Of a stretch of 64,000 nucleotides of DNA, positions 9,746 through 22,805 are shown piece by piece. How positions within the stretch are numbered: the first letter of the stretch is position 1; every line of letters starts with the position of its first letter. Under the pieces are notes generated by a model. It saw only the letters and a program-made list of their open reading frames with translations, had not been told where the DNA came from and made no database searches. A program made the position numbers and the translations under genes. The stretch covers positions 166,469-230,468 of the forward strand of contig CM036209.1 in the NCBI GenBank assembly GCA_020631735.1, in the 5' to 3' direction. The stretch is from Saccharum officinarum (lineage: Eukaryota; Streptophyta; Magnoliopsida; Poales; Poaceae).

Positions 9746-10450
9746 CCGGCGACCGATGGCGTGAGGCCAAATCTGAAACTTTGAGGCACGGGTGGCTGCG
9801 CGGGCGGCGGCCGTCCAGCGCCGCTCCAGATGATGGCCGTATCTGGGCTTCGGGCGATGGATCCGGCACACCTGCTGGTTCTGGGGCTCCGGGGCACTTG
9901 CGCGTAGAGGTGCGGATGGCCCGAGTGGAGGTGTGGTGGCCGTCAGGCGCCGCCTTCGGTTGAGGCCATATCTGCATGCTGGTGGTGCACTTCCAAGAAT
10001 TCCACCGTTACGGGTCTGGCGGCGGTCTTCCTCGATGGTCACTGGCGTAACGGAATGGATTTCGGTGAGACAGCTGCTGCGTTTTGATGACGGTGACGCC
10101 CGTGGGTGCCACTTCCTCGTTGGAGGCGTCGTCACTTCTCTTTAACACAGGGTGCCATAGAGATCTTTCGGGGTGAAATTGAAGACATCGCTTTTGGAAG
10201 ATTCCTCATTAGTTGTTAGTGTTGGTGCCAGCATAGTTATCTCCCGAAATTCTTAGCGCCGTTGCCGTGCATTTCGTGGCGTATTCTTGTCTTGTAGCAA
10301 GCTGGAATGCCGTGGATGACTTCTAGAGCTCCTAGTTTATTTTCTCTTTCGTTTTTCTGGCCTCTGGCCTCAGCTTTGTAATAATTGGCCCGATTCTACC
10401 TGTTGGTAGATGAAGCCGGGTATGAAATATTATCCTTTATCTAAAAAAAA
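9746..10450 (+). mobile_element. Probable 3' end of a poly(A)-tailed retroposon (LINE-like)
   Basis: The stretch ends in TTTATCTAAAAAAAA after a region of low coding content, resembling the 3' end of grass LINEs. No reverse transcriptase is readable. Its left side is cut by the SIRE-A LTR. The assignment rests on the tail alone. Confidence 0.35.
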
Positions 10451-11330
10451 TTATAAAGCGTCCGTGCAACATTGAATAGGCATCCACCACACGTGCGGCA
10501 AGCTACGGCCCGCGGCCAACTATGAACTCTGCATGCACAATTGCACATTGGCGCCAGCCACCAACCCCCTGCTCACCTTGCGCAGGAATGGCACAAGTGC
10601 GAGAGATCAATAACAATCTACTAGTAATCCTTTGGCCTAACGCAAAGCAAATTTTAGCGAGCACGTACATAGGTGCACGTGCGTACAGCGGCAGGACGAC
10701 CCAGCAACAGCGCGTCCTCGTCAGCCAAGGCCCGTACTTATACTTGCTGGTCGCCCCTTTATCGATCCGTGACTAGAGAGAGGGATCGGCCACGCGACGA
10801 GCTTAGCTGTGCGACGCCTAGCCTGTGCAGTCCAGCCACCGGAGGTCCGGTCCAGAGCACAGCATAGATACCGGCGACCGGGCCATGTCCCCTGCTCTGC
10901 TCCGTTATAAAGTAGGAGTACTAGCAGTAGTCCTGTTCCGTTCCGTTGGGTGCGCCCTGACGGACGGACACAGCATCTCCATCGAGAGCGACGCCGGAGC
11001 TACCGGGTATACTTAATTCCGAGGTACACTTTGTTTTTCTGTCTGCCCTTTGTGAGAATGAAAGACATAAAGCTAGAAGAGGATCGACGATGCCCTCACC
11101 AATTACGTGCTACAGGTGTTGTTGCCCAGGCGTGTCCAGTTTTGGTTTACGTGGAAAAAATGGAGATGGACGAGCGAGCGTTCCAACAAAACCGTGCCCG
11201 TGCGGCAGGTAGACCATCGTTATCGTCATATATCCCTCGCTGTAGCTCTAGCTGTATCCCCGTGCACGGCGCTGTCGTCTCTCGCCGTCGCCGGCCGACC
11301 TTCTCAAAATCGTCATTGTTCCTCTTCCGG
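10451..11330. other. Unassigned sequence
   Basis: Moderately GC-rich, no convincing ORF and no terminal repeat structure recognised. It may be low-copy flank of COP-T. Confidence 0.4.
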
Positions 11331-11335
11331 TCATC

Positions 11336-11527
11336 TGTTATCAACGACGTATGGAATATGAAGTAAAACGAAATCAATCACAGCGGAGACACACGATTTA
11401 ACGTGGAAAACCCCTCCAATGCGAAGGGGAAAAACCACGGGCACCAGCCAGCAACAATCTCACTATCTCAAGAGTTTTGGGTTACACGCCTGCGGCGGCT
11501 TACAAGAGAATCAAGTCTCCAAGAAAC
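11336..11527 (-). repeat. Truncated 3' LTR of COP-T
   Basis: Matches 14906-15097 with two substitutions (near 11490), then diverges abruptly after AAGAAAC at 11521-11527, where internal coding sequence begins. The U3 portion (about 120 bp) and the polypurine tract are missing. Confidence 0.9.
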
Positions 11528-14500
11528 TATCTGTACTAGGACACTGAGCAGCTGACAACTTAAAGTGAGGTGCAATAGGGGTACTAACAGCCTTAACATT
11601 TTGCATGTTGAAACGCTGAAGAACTTTCTTGATATAATTTTGTTGACTAAGAAATAGCAAACCAGATTTTCTGTCTCTACTAATTTCCATACCAAGAATT
11701 TTCTTAGCACTACCAAGATCTTTCATATCAAACTCACTACTTAACAACTTCTTTAACTTAGTATTTCAATCTTGCTCTTGGCAGCAATCAGCATATCATC
11801 AACATATAACAGCAAATATATAAGTGATCCATTAACATGCTTGATGTAAACACAACTATCATATCTAGATCTTTTGAAACTGTATGACAACATAAATGAA
11901 TCAAACCTCTTGTTCCACTGACGAGGGGACTGTTTCAAACCATACAAGCAGCGCTTCAACTTGCACATATATTTTTCCTTGCCAGGCACTATGAACCCTT
12001 CCGGTTGGTCTATGTATATGTCCTCCTCTAACTCTCCATGCAAAAACGCAGTCTTCACATCTAACTGCTCAAGCTCAAGATCATGTGAAGCAACAATACT
12101 CAAGAATGTACGAATTGAACTGTGTTTTACCACTGGAGAGAACATATCATTATAGTCAACACCTGGAATTTGACTATAGCCTTTTGCAACTAACCTTGCC
12201 TTATACTTTAAAGGCTCGCTTGGAGATAAACTCTTCTTTCTCTTGAAGATCCACTTGCAATTTATGGTCTTCTTGTTCTTAGGCAAAGGAACAACCTCCC
12301 ATGTACTGTTCTTCTCAAGAGACTGCATCTCCTCATGCATAGCAGAAATCCAATTCTCACTATCAGCACAACGAACAGCTTCTTTATAGGTTGCTGGCTC
12401 ATGAACATTCTCCACTTGTTCAGCACAACTCAAAGCATAGTAAGACAAATTATATTCTTCGATAAGACGTTTAGGAGGTACAACTGTCCTTGTTGACTTG
12501 CATTGAGCAATAGGTAATTCCTCCTGTAGCTGCAAAATAGGAGGAGTTTGCTGAACATCATTATGAGCATCATCATCAGCAACATCATTATTATGGTCAT
12601 CCTGCTCATCAGCAGGCTCCACCTGCACACCTATATCATCATCAACATGCTCCACCTGTATGCGCATACTCTGCAGCTCTTTTTCTGGAACATGATCTGA
12701 GGGCAAACTGTCAGTAAACATCACAGATTCATTGAATACAACACTCCTGCTCATAAAAGTCTTCCCTGTTTCAGGATTCCACAATTTATAGCCTTTGATT
12801 CCTGAACCATAACCAAGGAAAAGACACTTAACAGCTCTAGACTCTAATTTTCCATTGTCAACATGAGCATAAGCAGTGCATCCAAAATCTTTTAACTGTG
12901 AATAATCAGCAGGTGTACCAGACCATACCTCAATAGGAGTTTTCTTATTTAGTGGAATAGAAGGTGACCTGTTTATCAAGTAACAGGCAGTATTAGCAGC
13001 TTCAGCCCAAAAACGCTTGCTCATCCTTGCATGAGACAGCATGCAACGGGCCTTGGAGATAATGGTTCTGTTCATCCGTTCTGCTACACCATTCTGTTGT
13101 GGAGTATGGGGTATGGTGTGATGCCTAACAATGCCTTCCTGTCTGCAATAATCATTAAAGGCATACGAACAAAATTCTCCACCATTATCAGTACGAAGCA
13201 ATTTTAACTTTCTTTCAGTTTGTCTTTCTATCATTACTTTTCAGTTCTTAAACGCAGCAAAAGTATCATCTTTCTGTTTTAGAAAATAAGGCCAAACCCT
13301 TCTAGAATAATCATCAATAATTGTAAGCATGTAACGAACACCACCTAGTGAGAGTTTCTTAGAAGGACCCCATAAATCAGCATGAACATAATCAAGAGTA
13401 CCTTTGGTGGTGTAAATAGAAGTGTTGAACTGTACCCTCTTATGCTTGCCGAAAATACAATGCTCACAAAACTTGATCTTACTAGAAGTGCAGCCTTTCA
13501 GTAGGTTTCTCTTCATCAAATCTGCCATACCATGGTGACTCATATGTCCTAAACGCATGTGCCAAAGGTTAGTTTTACTAGGTTCATCATTAGTAACAAC
13601 AGCAGCAGCGGAATCAGAACCATGTAAAGTACACCCTCTAAGGACATATAACTTTGCAGAATTAAGATCACCTTTCAAACAGACAAGAGAACCTTTTGAT
13701 ACCTTCAGAATACCATCTGAACCGGAATATTTGTAACTTTCTGCATCAAGCGTGCTCAATGAGATAAGATTCCTAGACATCCCTGGTATATACCTGACGT
13801 TTTTCAGCGTGCGTGTCATGCCATCATCAGTCTTGATCTGAACTGATCTAATCCCCACGATGTCACATGGGTTATCATCTCCCATCCGCACAACATCCCC
13901 TTTCTGCACAGACTTATATGAACTAAACCAATTTCTGTTAGTGCAAATATGAACCGAACATGCGGAATCTAGAATCCATTCATCATGACCAGCAACACAA
14001 CCAGCAAGCACTACCAGACAATCTCCAGAATCATCATCAGACGCAGCAGCAGCAACAGAGACCTTACCAGCCGACTTATTTTTTCTCTTCTCCTTATTCT
14101 GTACTTTTCTGCAATCCTCAACATTATGATTTGTCAGTTTGCAATAAACACAGAACTTTTTATTATCATGCGGCTTGGACTTTGAACGGCCTCTCCTCTC
14201 GTAGTTCTTTCTACCATCATTGCTATCATATGAGGATCTGTTATCAGTTCTGCCTCTCACATGCAAAGCTTCGCCCTTTGAGGACGACGTTCCGTCATGC
14301 TGCACCATAACTTTCATCTTCTCCTTAGACTGGAGAGCCTCATAAACTTCCTTTAGGGTTAGTTCATCACGGCTCAAAAGTATGGTGTCACGAAAATTTG
14401 CATACGAATTTAGCAAAGAACATAACAGTAAAAGACCTAAGTCCTCATCATCATACTTCACCTCCATCGACACTAGGTCGGCCACGATCTTCTTGAATTC

Positions 14501-14872
14501 AGCGATGTGGGTCATCACCGAATCCTCCTCCTTCATCTTTAGAGTGAACAGTTTCATCTTCATCTGCATCTTACTGGTTAGATCCTTGCACATACAGATC
14601 GATTCCAGTTTCAGCCATAGTTCTGCAGCAGTTTTCTCTTTCAAACACTCCTGCAAAATATCATTATGAAGATGTAACTGAATTAGGGCGAGAGCCTTCT
14701 GATCCTTGCGGATCTCCTCAGGAGTCCAATTGGCTTTACTCTTGCCGAATTTATCCAGCGCCTCATCGTAGTCATGAGTCTGCGCCAGAATTCCCCGCAT
14801 CTTGACTTGCCATAGCGAGAACCGCGTGTCGTAGTTCAGCAGCGGAAGATCGAACTTCATCGACGTCGTCAT
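11528..14872 (-). pseudogene. gag-pol polyprotein of COP-T, broken
   Basis: Start taken at the ATG at 14872 (MTTSMKFDLP). The reading frame further upstream runs into the LTR and is not the real start. In order: Gag with CCHC knuckle CVYCKLTNHNVEDC; protease WILDSACSVHICTN; GAG-pre-integrase LWHMRLGHMSHHGM; integrase HADLWG, RTDNGGEF and NGVAERMNR; RT QLDVKTAFLHGEL and YVDDMLIA. Gag and Pol share one frame. Lesions: an in-frame TGA at 13241-13243 just before KVMIERQTE, where a Trp is likely; a one-base frameshift near 11757, after YVDDMLIAAKSKIE; and loss of everything after LSAAQCPSTDS, including RNase H. Confidence 0.9.
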
Positions 14873-14891
14873 GAACCCTACAGCAACCGAA

Positions 14892-14903
14892 GCTCCGGTA
14901 CCA
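14892..14903 (-). other. Primer-binding site of COP-T
   Basis: Reads TGGTACCGGAGC on the minus strand, two bases inside the 5' LTR; a variant of the initiator-Met tRNA type site common in plant copia elements. Confidence 0.75.
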
Positions 14904-14905
14904 CT

Positions 14906-15217
14906 TGTTATCAACGACGTATGGAATATGAAGTAAAACGAAATCAATCACAGCGGAGACACACGATTTAACGTGGAAAACCCCTCCAATGCGAAGGGGA
15001 AAAACCACGGGCACCAGCCAGCAACAATCTCACTATCTCAAGAGTTTTGGGTTACACGCATACGGCGGCTTACAAGAGAATCAAGTCTCCAAGAAACCCT
15101 AACAAGGGTATATATGTACCGCTACGCTCCGGCCCAGCCTTCGACTTTACAGGCCTCCGCTTCGCTCCGTCAGAAGCCCGGCCTATATCTTGCAGTGAAT
15201 TTGGAACAACTCCAACA
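14906..15217 (-). repeat. 5' LTR of COP-T (312 bp)
   Basis: Ends TGTT...AACA, flanked on the right by TCATC matching the duplication at 11331-11335. The first 192 bp (plus coordinates) match the left LTR. Confidence 0.92.
15109..15115 (-). promoter_or_regulatory. Likely TATA box of COP-T
   Basis: ATATATA on the minus strand, about 105 bp into the 5' LTR, leaving a short U3 and about 200 bp of R/U5. Confidence 0.5.
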
Positions 15218-15222
15218 TCATC

Positions 15223-16586
15223 CGCATGCAAGACCCCACTAATGGGCCAATTTGGACCGGTCTGATTGGGTTGGACCGAATGGACAAATTACTACAGTAC
15301 AGAGGGTCGTGGCTACTGTAGCATCACGGATACTGTAGCTACGCGAGTTTAGTCTATATCAGAGCCTGAGAGCGAGTTAGACCTTAAAAGCCTAGATCTG
15401 TGAGGCTGTTAACTCTGGATTGATCCTTTTGTGTGAAGCGAGGATGAAAACGCAAGAGATTTAATTAGCAGGTATGACTCATTCAACGTGTAGAGTGAAT
15501 CTTAACCGTCTTTTCAGGTCGGTGCGTTACACCGCATCACCTTGTTTTTCTTCCTTTGAAACAATTGTGGCCGCGTCTTCTCGTGTGAGTCTCGCATCCT
15601 ACACTCAGACTGATGACTTGACGGGAAAAAAAAACTACTAACGTAACTAAGATGTCGGGTCAGGGGTGCACGCGGGTGGTAGAATTCAGGGTTAGCCGAT
15701 TGATGGCCCGATAAGGAAACGAAACAAATAGGAAAAGGTCCGTGTGACTCACAACCTCAGCCCATCAAGTACCCGCCAGCCCAACACATTGAGCTCCCTC
15801 ATTCGCCTCCTCATTTACAAAAACCGTTTTTTATCCTTAACTAGCAAATATGCTCGTGCGTTGTAATGGAAGAAAAAATTATAGAGGACATACAATAACG
15901 AAAATATAACTCGGTGCAGCACATCAGCAACGTATAGACATGGGACATATTTTTCCTATTTGGGTTAAGATTCTTATTCACTTAAAATCGGAGAGATCTA
16001 ACTGAATAAGTTTTTCTAGTTATATAAAGAGAAGGGCTATAGGCAGTTTTCGACATTCACAAAGTTAGTTAAGAGATGACCGAACAAAAAAATAGGTGTA
16101 GGAAAATTTTGCCTCTTTATTATTACTAGCAAAATTGCCCGTGCGTCAGGTTATTATTTTCGTTCTTAAGTTGTTAACACTGTACCTTCCTCACCCTTAT
16201 CGGTCTGCCATCTTTAAATCCTTTGAAGATAATATGTATTGACACCTCGATGACAATATGTATTTACCCTTAAAGAATCTTACAAACGTACGGGTTAGCC
16301 ATTCATCTTCACAAAAACAATCTTGCGCAGACCACGGGTGGTTCTCCATTGCACGTGCCAGCAGCTTCATTGACGACGGCTCCATGTTTATAATCTTTCT
16401 TAGTCGTACAACAAATATGCCTCTTCTTATCCATAAAAGCTTATGTCACCGTGATGCTATAAGGTATATATTTTATTAGTTGTTTTTACTACTACAGACA
16501 AAACATAGCCGGTGGGCTCTAAAATTAAGAATATTTTTGCCTATGCACTAAATTTAAAAAACATACAACAAATTACTGTTTTTTAA
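15223..16586. other. Unassigned stretch with CTAGCAAA...CGTGCGT repeats
   Basis: No coding sequence. Two direct copies of a CTAGCAAA(A)TNGCYCGTGCGT motif occur at about 15841 and 16127. The segment 16072-16131 resembles 28401-28463, so part of this stretch belongs to a dispersed repeat I could not classify. Confidence 0.4.
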
Positions 16587-16591
16587 CTCAT

Positions 16592-18492
16592 TGTAATGTC
16601 CAAATATGCTAGAGGGGGGTGAATAGCCTAATTAAAATTTCTACAAGAATTACTTAACCACAAGTTAGTACGAAAGGTGGCGAAGCAAATGCACTAGCCC
16701 TAACTAATTAAGCAAGCCACCTACACAAGTCTAGTACAAGGCTATTCACTAAACACAACAACAACAACTACAAGCTAGAAACAAGAAGTAATACAAGAGA
16801 AGAGCTTCGAGTGATTATACCGCCGTGAAGAGAAAAGAAATACCAATCAATCAATCATACAAGAGAAATCCTCGGGAAGAGAATGACACAAGAATTTATC
16901 CCGAGGTTCACTTGCTTCCCGGCAAGCTACTCCCCGTTGTGGCGATACACACACTTGTCGGTTCACGAGCTAATAGACTATCAAGAGTCGAGCCCTCGGC
17001 GGGCGCCGCACAACCGCACACAAGATGGGGATCCTCCAAGCCACGAGCTTCACTAGAGTATCCAATTCGCGAACTCCCACGGGGAAGGATCAAGAACCCC
17101 TTACAACACTTGGTGAAGGCTCCAACAATCTCCAATTGGGAGCTCGATCACCTCCGCTGCTCCAAGCCGTCTACCGTATCGGGAAACACGGAAGAGTAAC
17201 AAGAAATCCGCAGCAACTCGAAGATCAAGTGCCTCTAGAATGCAACTCTCAAGCAATGCACTTGAATCTCACTCAATCTCACTCAAGATGTGCAACTATG
17301 CAAAGAGATGAGTGGAGGGGTTGTTCTCTAGCTCAAAGTATGTCTCTAGTTCTCAAAATGTGCAAGAGTTACCCTCAAACCCCGGCAAACCTCTATTTAT
17401 AGCGTACCCCTTCGAATATGGCCATTAGGAACTTTAACCAGCCGAAGTCGTGCTGACCGGACGCGCTGGTCAAACTGACCGGACGCGCCGGTCGCGCAAC
17501 GGCTAAAATCTGAAACACCGATCGGACGCGCTGGTCGTACTGACCGGACGCGCCGGGTGTGACCGGACGCGCTGGTCCCGCAACTGACCGGACGCACTGG
17601 TCAACTTGAGTAGCGCACAACTGAACAACGACCGGACGCGCCACTCGTAAAGACCGGACGCGACAGTGCCCGCGTCCGGTTAGAGTCCAGTAAGCTCCCT
17701 GGACGACCGGACACGTCCGGTCGTCAGTGACCGGACGCGCTACGCGTCCGATCATCGAACTAAAACCCGCGCAGACGCTGAACACTGACCGGACGCGTCC
17801 GGTCATACCGAGACCGCGTCCGGTGCAGCGTCCGGTCACCACAGTGACCTCTGTTCGCCTCCGTTTCTTTTCCGACTTCCGGCGTAATAGAAAATAGGCA
17901 TTTCACTTCTCCAAAAAGCGCCGAATCCCGCCTCGCAAGCTCGGCGGGAGGGAGAGAGGAGCCCAAACCCCTCTCTACCGCCTGAATTCCACCGCCTTTG
18001 CAAATGTGCTAACACCACCAAGTGTACACCACCATGTGCATGTGTGTTAGCATTTCACAATCATTTTCCAAGGCGTTATGTTAGCTCTTTACTAGATCCT
18101 AATGCATATGCTCAAGACATTGATCTAGTGGCACTTGATTTACGAGCTAACCGTGATTGCCCCTCTTCATAGTCGGCTATATATCCTAAACCCGGTCAAT
18201 CACTTATCTACTCATCTTAGACCGGCAAAAGGAAAACCCCTATGGTTATACCTTTGCCTTGCGCTCTTAGATCCTTCTCTTTTCACTTGATCATCATGTC
18301 CTTTCTTTTATGTGCATCTCCACCATGATCATCATTTCATGTCTATGCACCATCTCTTTGTGATCTTGTGGCCACCACTCCTTGCCACATACACCTTCAT
18401 CACATGTGTTGTTTATGCCTAACTCAATACACTTAACACAAGGCATTAGCAACTTGGTGTCATTAATTACCAAAACCAAACTTGGGCTTTCA
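16592..18492 (-). repeat. 3' LTR of SIRE-B
   Basis: Ends TGTAATG... and ...CTTTCA in plus coordinates. The sense start abuts the polypurine tract at 18493-18506. It carries a palindrome array and, at 17393-17401, TATAAATAG on the minus strand. Confidence 0.95.
17454..17838 (-). repeat. Palindrome array in the SIRE-B 3' LTR
   Basis: A dense array of GACCGGACGCG and CGCGTCCGGTC units with one perfect 18-bp palindrome at 17787-17804. It is the counterpart of 25768-26148. Confidence 0.9.
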
Positions 18493-19612
18493 ATCTCCCC
18501 CTTTTTGGTAATTGATGACAACCATCACAAAGATATGAAATGAAATCAATTTTCAATTTCGATAGTATTAGCTCCCCTTACATATGTGCTTCCATGAGTT
18601 TGGTTCAATTATGCACATATGTATGGATTTGAATTTTGGGAGAGTTACTACTATCAAATTGATGCTAAGGTATATAGAATGGACCTTTGAAGCGTGATAC
18701 CAATCGGAGTTGCCTTTATATACCATCCTTAGCATCGAAGTAGCTAGACACTACTTTGTAATATATCACTTGTAAAGATCACAAACACTAAAGTACTTCG
18801 TGAGATCAACATTAAAAGCAAAGGTGTCTAGATACCACATGTAAAGCTACTCTTAACAAAACATCATTCAAGTTCTATATCTAGCATACACCAAACAATC
18901 ATGAATATCAAAATTAAACTTTGCAATGCAATATTTCATCATGTTAATGCACATACAAATGCAACAAATAATCCATGAGCTTGCTCCCCCTACTTATATG
19001 CTCAAATTTAATTTCTCTCCTCCTCACTATATCTTTTCTCTCTCCCTTACTATATCTTTCTCCCTCTTTGTGACTTTTCTTTTTATCTTTGTGACTTTTC
19101 TCTCCCCCTTATTATTTCTTATTCCCTTTTTGTAATATCTTTGTGACTTTTCTCTCCCCCTTTGTCAACAATCACCAAAAAGGTGCCAATTTTAGTGAGA
19201 GTTAAGTCAATTAATATGAGGGAGTCCAAATTATGGTTCAACCTAGATCACTTGCCTAGAATATGTAATTCGGTTTGATCCAAGGACAAGCTTTTTCACA
19301 CCTCATAAAGTATAAGGGTTATCTTGACCATGTTGAATTACACACCATGAGCTTATTTTCTAGATTCAACACTAGGTTTGCAAGCCCACAAACATGTCAT
19401 ATGCTACCACTTAGATCAATCAAACATAGAAGCAATAGTGGTACCATATATACATCAAAATCATTTGATTTTCATGAATGAGCCTATTTGATATGCAAAT
19501 ATGTCTATATGTTCTAGCCGTGTCCTTAGCACAGTATGAATGATATGCCAAAAAACTTTACCTTGCATTGTCGGAGGAGAGGCATGTCATATAAGAATGT
19601 GGGGGGGTGCAC
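18493..19612 (-). other. 3' spacer of SIRE-B with polypurine tracts
   Basis: Non-coding. The priming polypurine tract AAAAAGGGGGAGAT (minus strand) is at 18493-18506. Two further GGGGGAGAGAAAAGTCACAA-type tracts lie 52 bp apart at about 19085-19163. A 20-bp inverted pair (18502-18521 with 19162-19181, 18 of 20 matching) brackets most of the spacer. Confidence 0.8.
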
Positions 19613-22600
19613 TCATTTCAAGTTGGAGAAGTCAAGTATGTTCAATTCATTCTTCAACTTGTAAAATCTCTTTTCATCAAGTGGCTTTGTAAAGATGTCG
19701 GCTAGTTGATCTTCGGTGTCAATGCTCTCAATGCTAATATCACCCTTTTGTTGATGGTCTCTTATGAAGTGGTGCCTTATGTCAATGTGCTTAGTTCTTG
19801 AATGTTGAACCGGATTTTGAGTCATCTTGATAGCACTTTTATTGTCACAAAACAATGGTACATTCTTGAACTTGATTCCAAAATCATTCAAAGTGGCCTT
19901 CATCCAAAGCAGTTGTGCACAACAACTACCGGCACTAATGTATTCGGCCTCGGTGGTAGATAGTGCAACACTATTTTGTTTCCTTGATGACCATGAAATA
20001 AGAGATCTTCCAAGCATTTGACAAGTGCCACTTGTGCTCATTCTATTAATCTTGCATCCACCATAGTCAGAGTCCGAATATCCAATCAACTCAAAGTTAG
20101 ATCCCTTAGGATACCATAATCCAACATCATGAGTGCACTTAAGATATCTCAATATCCTCTTGGTTGCTTTCAAGTGACTTTCTCTAGGTGAAGCTTGATA
20201 TCTTGCACACTTGCACACACTAAACATCACATCCGGCCTAGAAGCGGTGACATAGAGGAAACTTCCAATCATAGACCGGTATAGCTTTTGATCTACCATG
20301 TTTCCACTAGCATCAATTCCCAATTGATCATTAGTGCCCATTGGAGTACTCATTGGCTTAGCATCTTGCAATCCAAACTTCTTGATCATGTCCTTGATGT
20401 ACTTGCCTTGACTTACAAAAGTGCCATTCTTCATTTGCTTGATTTGAAGTCCAAGGAAGTAACTAAGCTCTCCAATCATAGACATCTCAAACTCATTAGC
20501 CATCATATTTCCAAACTCTTCACAAAAGTCTTGGTTAGTTGATCCAAAGATAATGTCATCCACATAAATTTGCAACACAAACAAGTCATTTCCAAGCTTC
20601 TTGGTGAAGAGCGTGGTGTCAACCTTTCCCATCTTGAACCCTTTAGAGAGGAGAAAGTCCCTTAACCTCTCATACCATGCTCTAGGTGCTTGCTTCAAAC
20701 CATACAATGCCTTCTTTAGCTTGTAAACATGGTTGGGCTTCTTGTCATCTTCAAAACCGGGAGGTTGCTCAACATAAACTTCTTCATTGATGTAGCCATT
20801 GAGAAATGCACTCTTGACATCCATTTGATAGAGCTTGATGTTGTGTGCACAAGCATATGCTAATAAGATTCTAATTGCCTCCAATCTTGCAACCGGTGCA
20901 TATGTCTCTCCAAAGTCAAGACCCTCAACTTGAGTGTATCCTTGTGCTACTAATCTTGCTTTGTTCCTCACAACCATCCCATCTTGATCTTGCTTGTTTC
21001 TAAAGACCCACTTAGTGCCAATCACATTGTAGTTCTTTGGCCTCTCAACAAGTTTCCAAACTTGATTTCTAGTGAAGTTGTTTAGTTCTTCATGCATGGC
21101 ATTTATCCAATCGGAATCCTTCAAAGCATCTTCTATCTTCTTTGGTTTTTCTAATGAGACAAATGAGTAATGCTCACAAAAGGATGCTAGTCTTGATCTA
21201 GTTTGAACACCACTTTGAATTCCACCGATAATTTGGTCCAACGGATGATCTCTTGCAATGCTAGTAGGTTGGAGTATTGGGAGTTGATGGCTTCCACTTG
21301 TTTGACCTTGAACTTGAGCTTCATCATGAGTATCACTCGAGCTAGCTTGATTTGAATCAATTTGCACACTTTGGTTGATCACATGAATATCATCATCGTC
21401 AACTTGCCTTGGCCTAACATCACCAATGTCCATATTCTTCATTGCATTAGACAATTGATCTCCTCTCATATCATCAAGGTTTTGAGCTTCATTGTGAGAT
21501 CCTTGGGTTTCATCAAACTCAACATCATGAACTTCTTCCAAGGTGCCATTAGTGAGATTCCAAACTCTATATGCCTTGCTTGTGGTAGAATAACCAAGTA
21601 AGAACCCTTCATCACATTTCTTTTCAAACTTGCTCAATCTAGTGCCTTTCTTGAGAATATAGCATTTGCAACCAAACACTCTAAAGTATGCAATGTTGGG
21701 CTTTCTTCCATTCAATAGCTCATATGGTGTCTTTCCAAGCTTCCCATGGCAATAGAGACGGTTGCTACAATAGCAAGCCGTGTTGATGGCTTCACTCCAA
21801 AATGAATGACTAACATTGTATTCACTAAGCATTGATCTAGCCATATCAATCAAGGTTCTATTTTTCCTTTCAACTACACCATTTGATTGAGGAGTGTATG
21901 TTGGTGAGAATTGATGTCCAATACCAAGATCATCACACAAATCTTCAATTCTTGTGTTCTTGAACTCACTACCATTGTCACTTCTAATCTTCTTGATGGT
22001 GATTTCAAACTCATTTTGCACTCTCTTGACAAAAGACTTGAATAGATCATAAACATCACTTTTGTCATAGAGAAAGAACACCCAAGTATATCTAGTGTAG
22101 TCATCAACAATCACAAAACCATACTTGCCACCAATACTAGTGTATGTTGTTGGCCCAAACAAGTCCATGTGCAATAGCTCAAATGCCTTTGATGTGCTCA
22201 TTTCACTCTTACTAGGATGTGTATTTCCAACTTGTTTGCCGGCTTGACAAGCACTACATAGTTTATCCTTTTCAAAAGTGACATCTTTCAAACCTCTGAC
22301 TAAGTCATGCCTCAAAAGTTTGTTCAATTGTTTTATTCCAACATGACCAAGCCTTCTATGCCACAACCATCCCATACTAGATTTACTAAGCAAGCATGAT
22401 GTCAATTGTGTCTCACTATCATTGAAGTCAACCAAGTATAAGCTACCATTTCTAAATCCTTTGAATATCAAGTTTGATCCATCAACACTTATGACTTCAA
22501 CATCATCACTACCAAATATGCACTTGAAGCCAAGATCACAAAGTTGTGCCACCGATAAAAGATTGAAATCCAAGCTCTCAACTAGCAACACATTAGAAAT

Positions 22601-22762
22601 GCTCATGTCATTTGAGATAGCAATTTTACCAAGTCCCTTGACTTTGCCTTTCTTGTTGTTGCCAAAAGTGATAGCATCAAAACCACCATTTTGACTCGTA
22701 TCAATTGAATTGAACATACAAGAGTCTCCGGTCATATGTTGAGTGCACCCACTATCAAGCAC
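19613..22762 (-). CDS. pol: pol of SIRE-B: protease, integrase, RT, RNase H (1049 aa, open)
   Basis: Uninterrupted frame. It is open slightly upstream of 22762 through NYKAGG..HWV, and no ATG marks a start, so it is probably expressed by frameshift, splicing or re-initiation after gag. Counting from 22762: protease DSG at residues 3-5; GAG-pre-integrase [11 protein letters not shown] at about 132-142; integrase triad D200, D262 and E298, giving the D,D(35)E spacing; RT D648 and YVDD at 733-736; RNase H acidic residues D897, E938 and D973; end [10 protein letters not shown]. All visible catalytic residues are present. Pol is followed by a 1.1-kb non-coding spacer. Since gag of the same copy is broken, mobility would need Gag from another copy. 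Confidence 0.95.
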   Translation of the reverse strand: MLDSGCTQHMTGDSCMFNSIDTSQNGGFDAITFGNNKKGKVKGLGKIAISNDMSISNVLLVESLDFNLLSVAQLCDLGFKCIFGSDDVEVISVDGSNLIFKGFRNGSLYLVDFNDSETQLTSCLLSKSSMGWLWHRRLGHVGIKQLNKLLRHDLVRGLKDVTFEKDKLCSACQAGKQVGNTHPSKSEMSTSKAFELLHMDLFGPTTYTSIGGKYGFVIVDDYTRYTWVFFLYDKSDVYDLFKSFVKRVQNEFEITIKKIRSDNGSEFKNTRIEDLCDDLGIGHQFSPTYTPQSNGVVERKNRTLIDMARSMLSEYNVSHSFWSEAINTACYCSNRLYCHGKLGKTPYELLNGRKPNIAYFRVFGCKCYILKKGTRLSKFEKKCDEGFLLGYSTTSKAYRVWNLTNGTLEEVHDVEFDETQGSHNEAQNLDDMRGDQLSNAMKNMDIGDVRPRQVDDDDIHVINQSVQIDSNQASSSDTHDEAQVQGQTSGSHQLPILQPTSIARDHPLDQIIGGIQSGVQTRSRLASFCEHYSFVSLEKPKKIEDALKDSDWINAMHEELNNFTRNQVWKLVERPKNYNVIGTKWVFRNKQDQDGMVVRNKARLVAQGYTQVEGLDFGETYAPVARLEAIRILLAYACAHNIKLYQMDVKSAFLNGYINEEVYVEQPPGFEDDKKPNHVYKLKKALYGLKQAPRAWYERLRDFLLSKGFKMGKVDTTLFTKKLGNDLFVLQIYVDDIIFGSTNQDFCEEFGNMMANEFEMSMIGELSYFLGLQIKQMKNGTFVSQGKYIKDMIKKFGLQDAKPMSTPMGTNDQLGIDASGNMVDQKLYRSMIGSFLYVTASRPDVMFSVCKCARYQASPRESHLKATKRILRYLKCTHDVGLWYPKGSNFELIGYSDSDYGGCKINRMSTSGTCQMLGRSLISWSSRKQNSVALSTTEAEYISAGSCCAQLLWMKATLNDFGIKFKNVPLFCDNKSAIKMTQNPVQHSRTKHIDIRHHFIRDHQQKGDISIESIDTEDQLADIFTKPLDEKRFYKLKNELNILDFSNLK

Positions 22763-22805
22763 CCAATGCCTTCCTCCAGCTTTGTAATTGACCTACAAGA
22801 CAAGA

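Larger units (their letters stand above)
11336..15217 (-). mobile_element. COP-T: Tnt1/Tork-like Ty1/copia element, internally deleted
   Basis: Both sides carry the 5-bp target duplication TCATC (11331-11335 and 15218-15222) next to TGTT...AACA ends. The right LTR (312 bp) is the 5' LTR. A primer-binding site follows, then one gag-pol frame on the minus strand. The left (3') LTR keeps only 192 bp because a deletion runs from inside the RT/RNase H region through the polypurine tract into U3. Over those 192 bp I count two differences between the LTRs, so the insertion is young. Lineage is inferred from motif style. Confidence 0.92.

Noticed and set aside
16825..17402. Frames repeated in both SIRE-B LTRs (also 25139-25791)
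   Set aside because: They are identical because the LTRs are; they lie in the R/U5 antisense region and match nothing recognisable.
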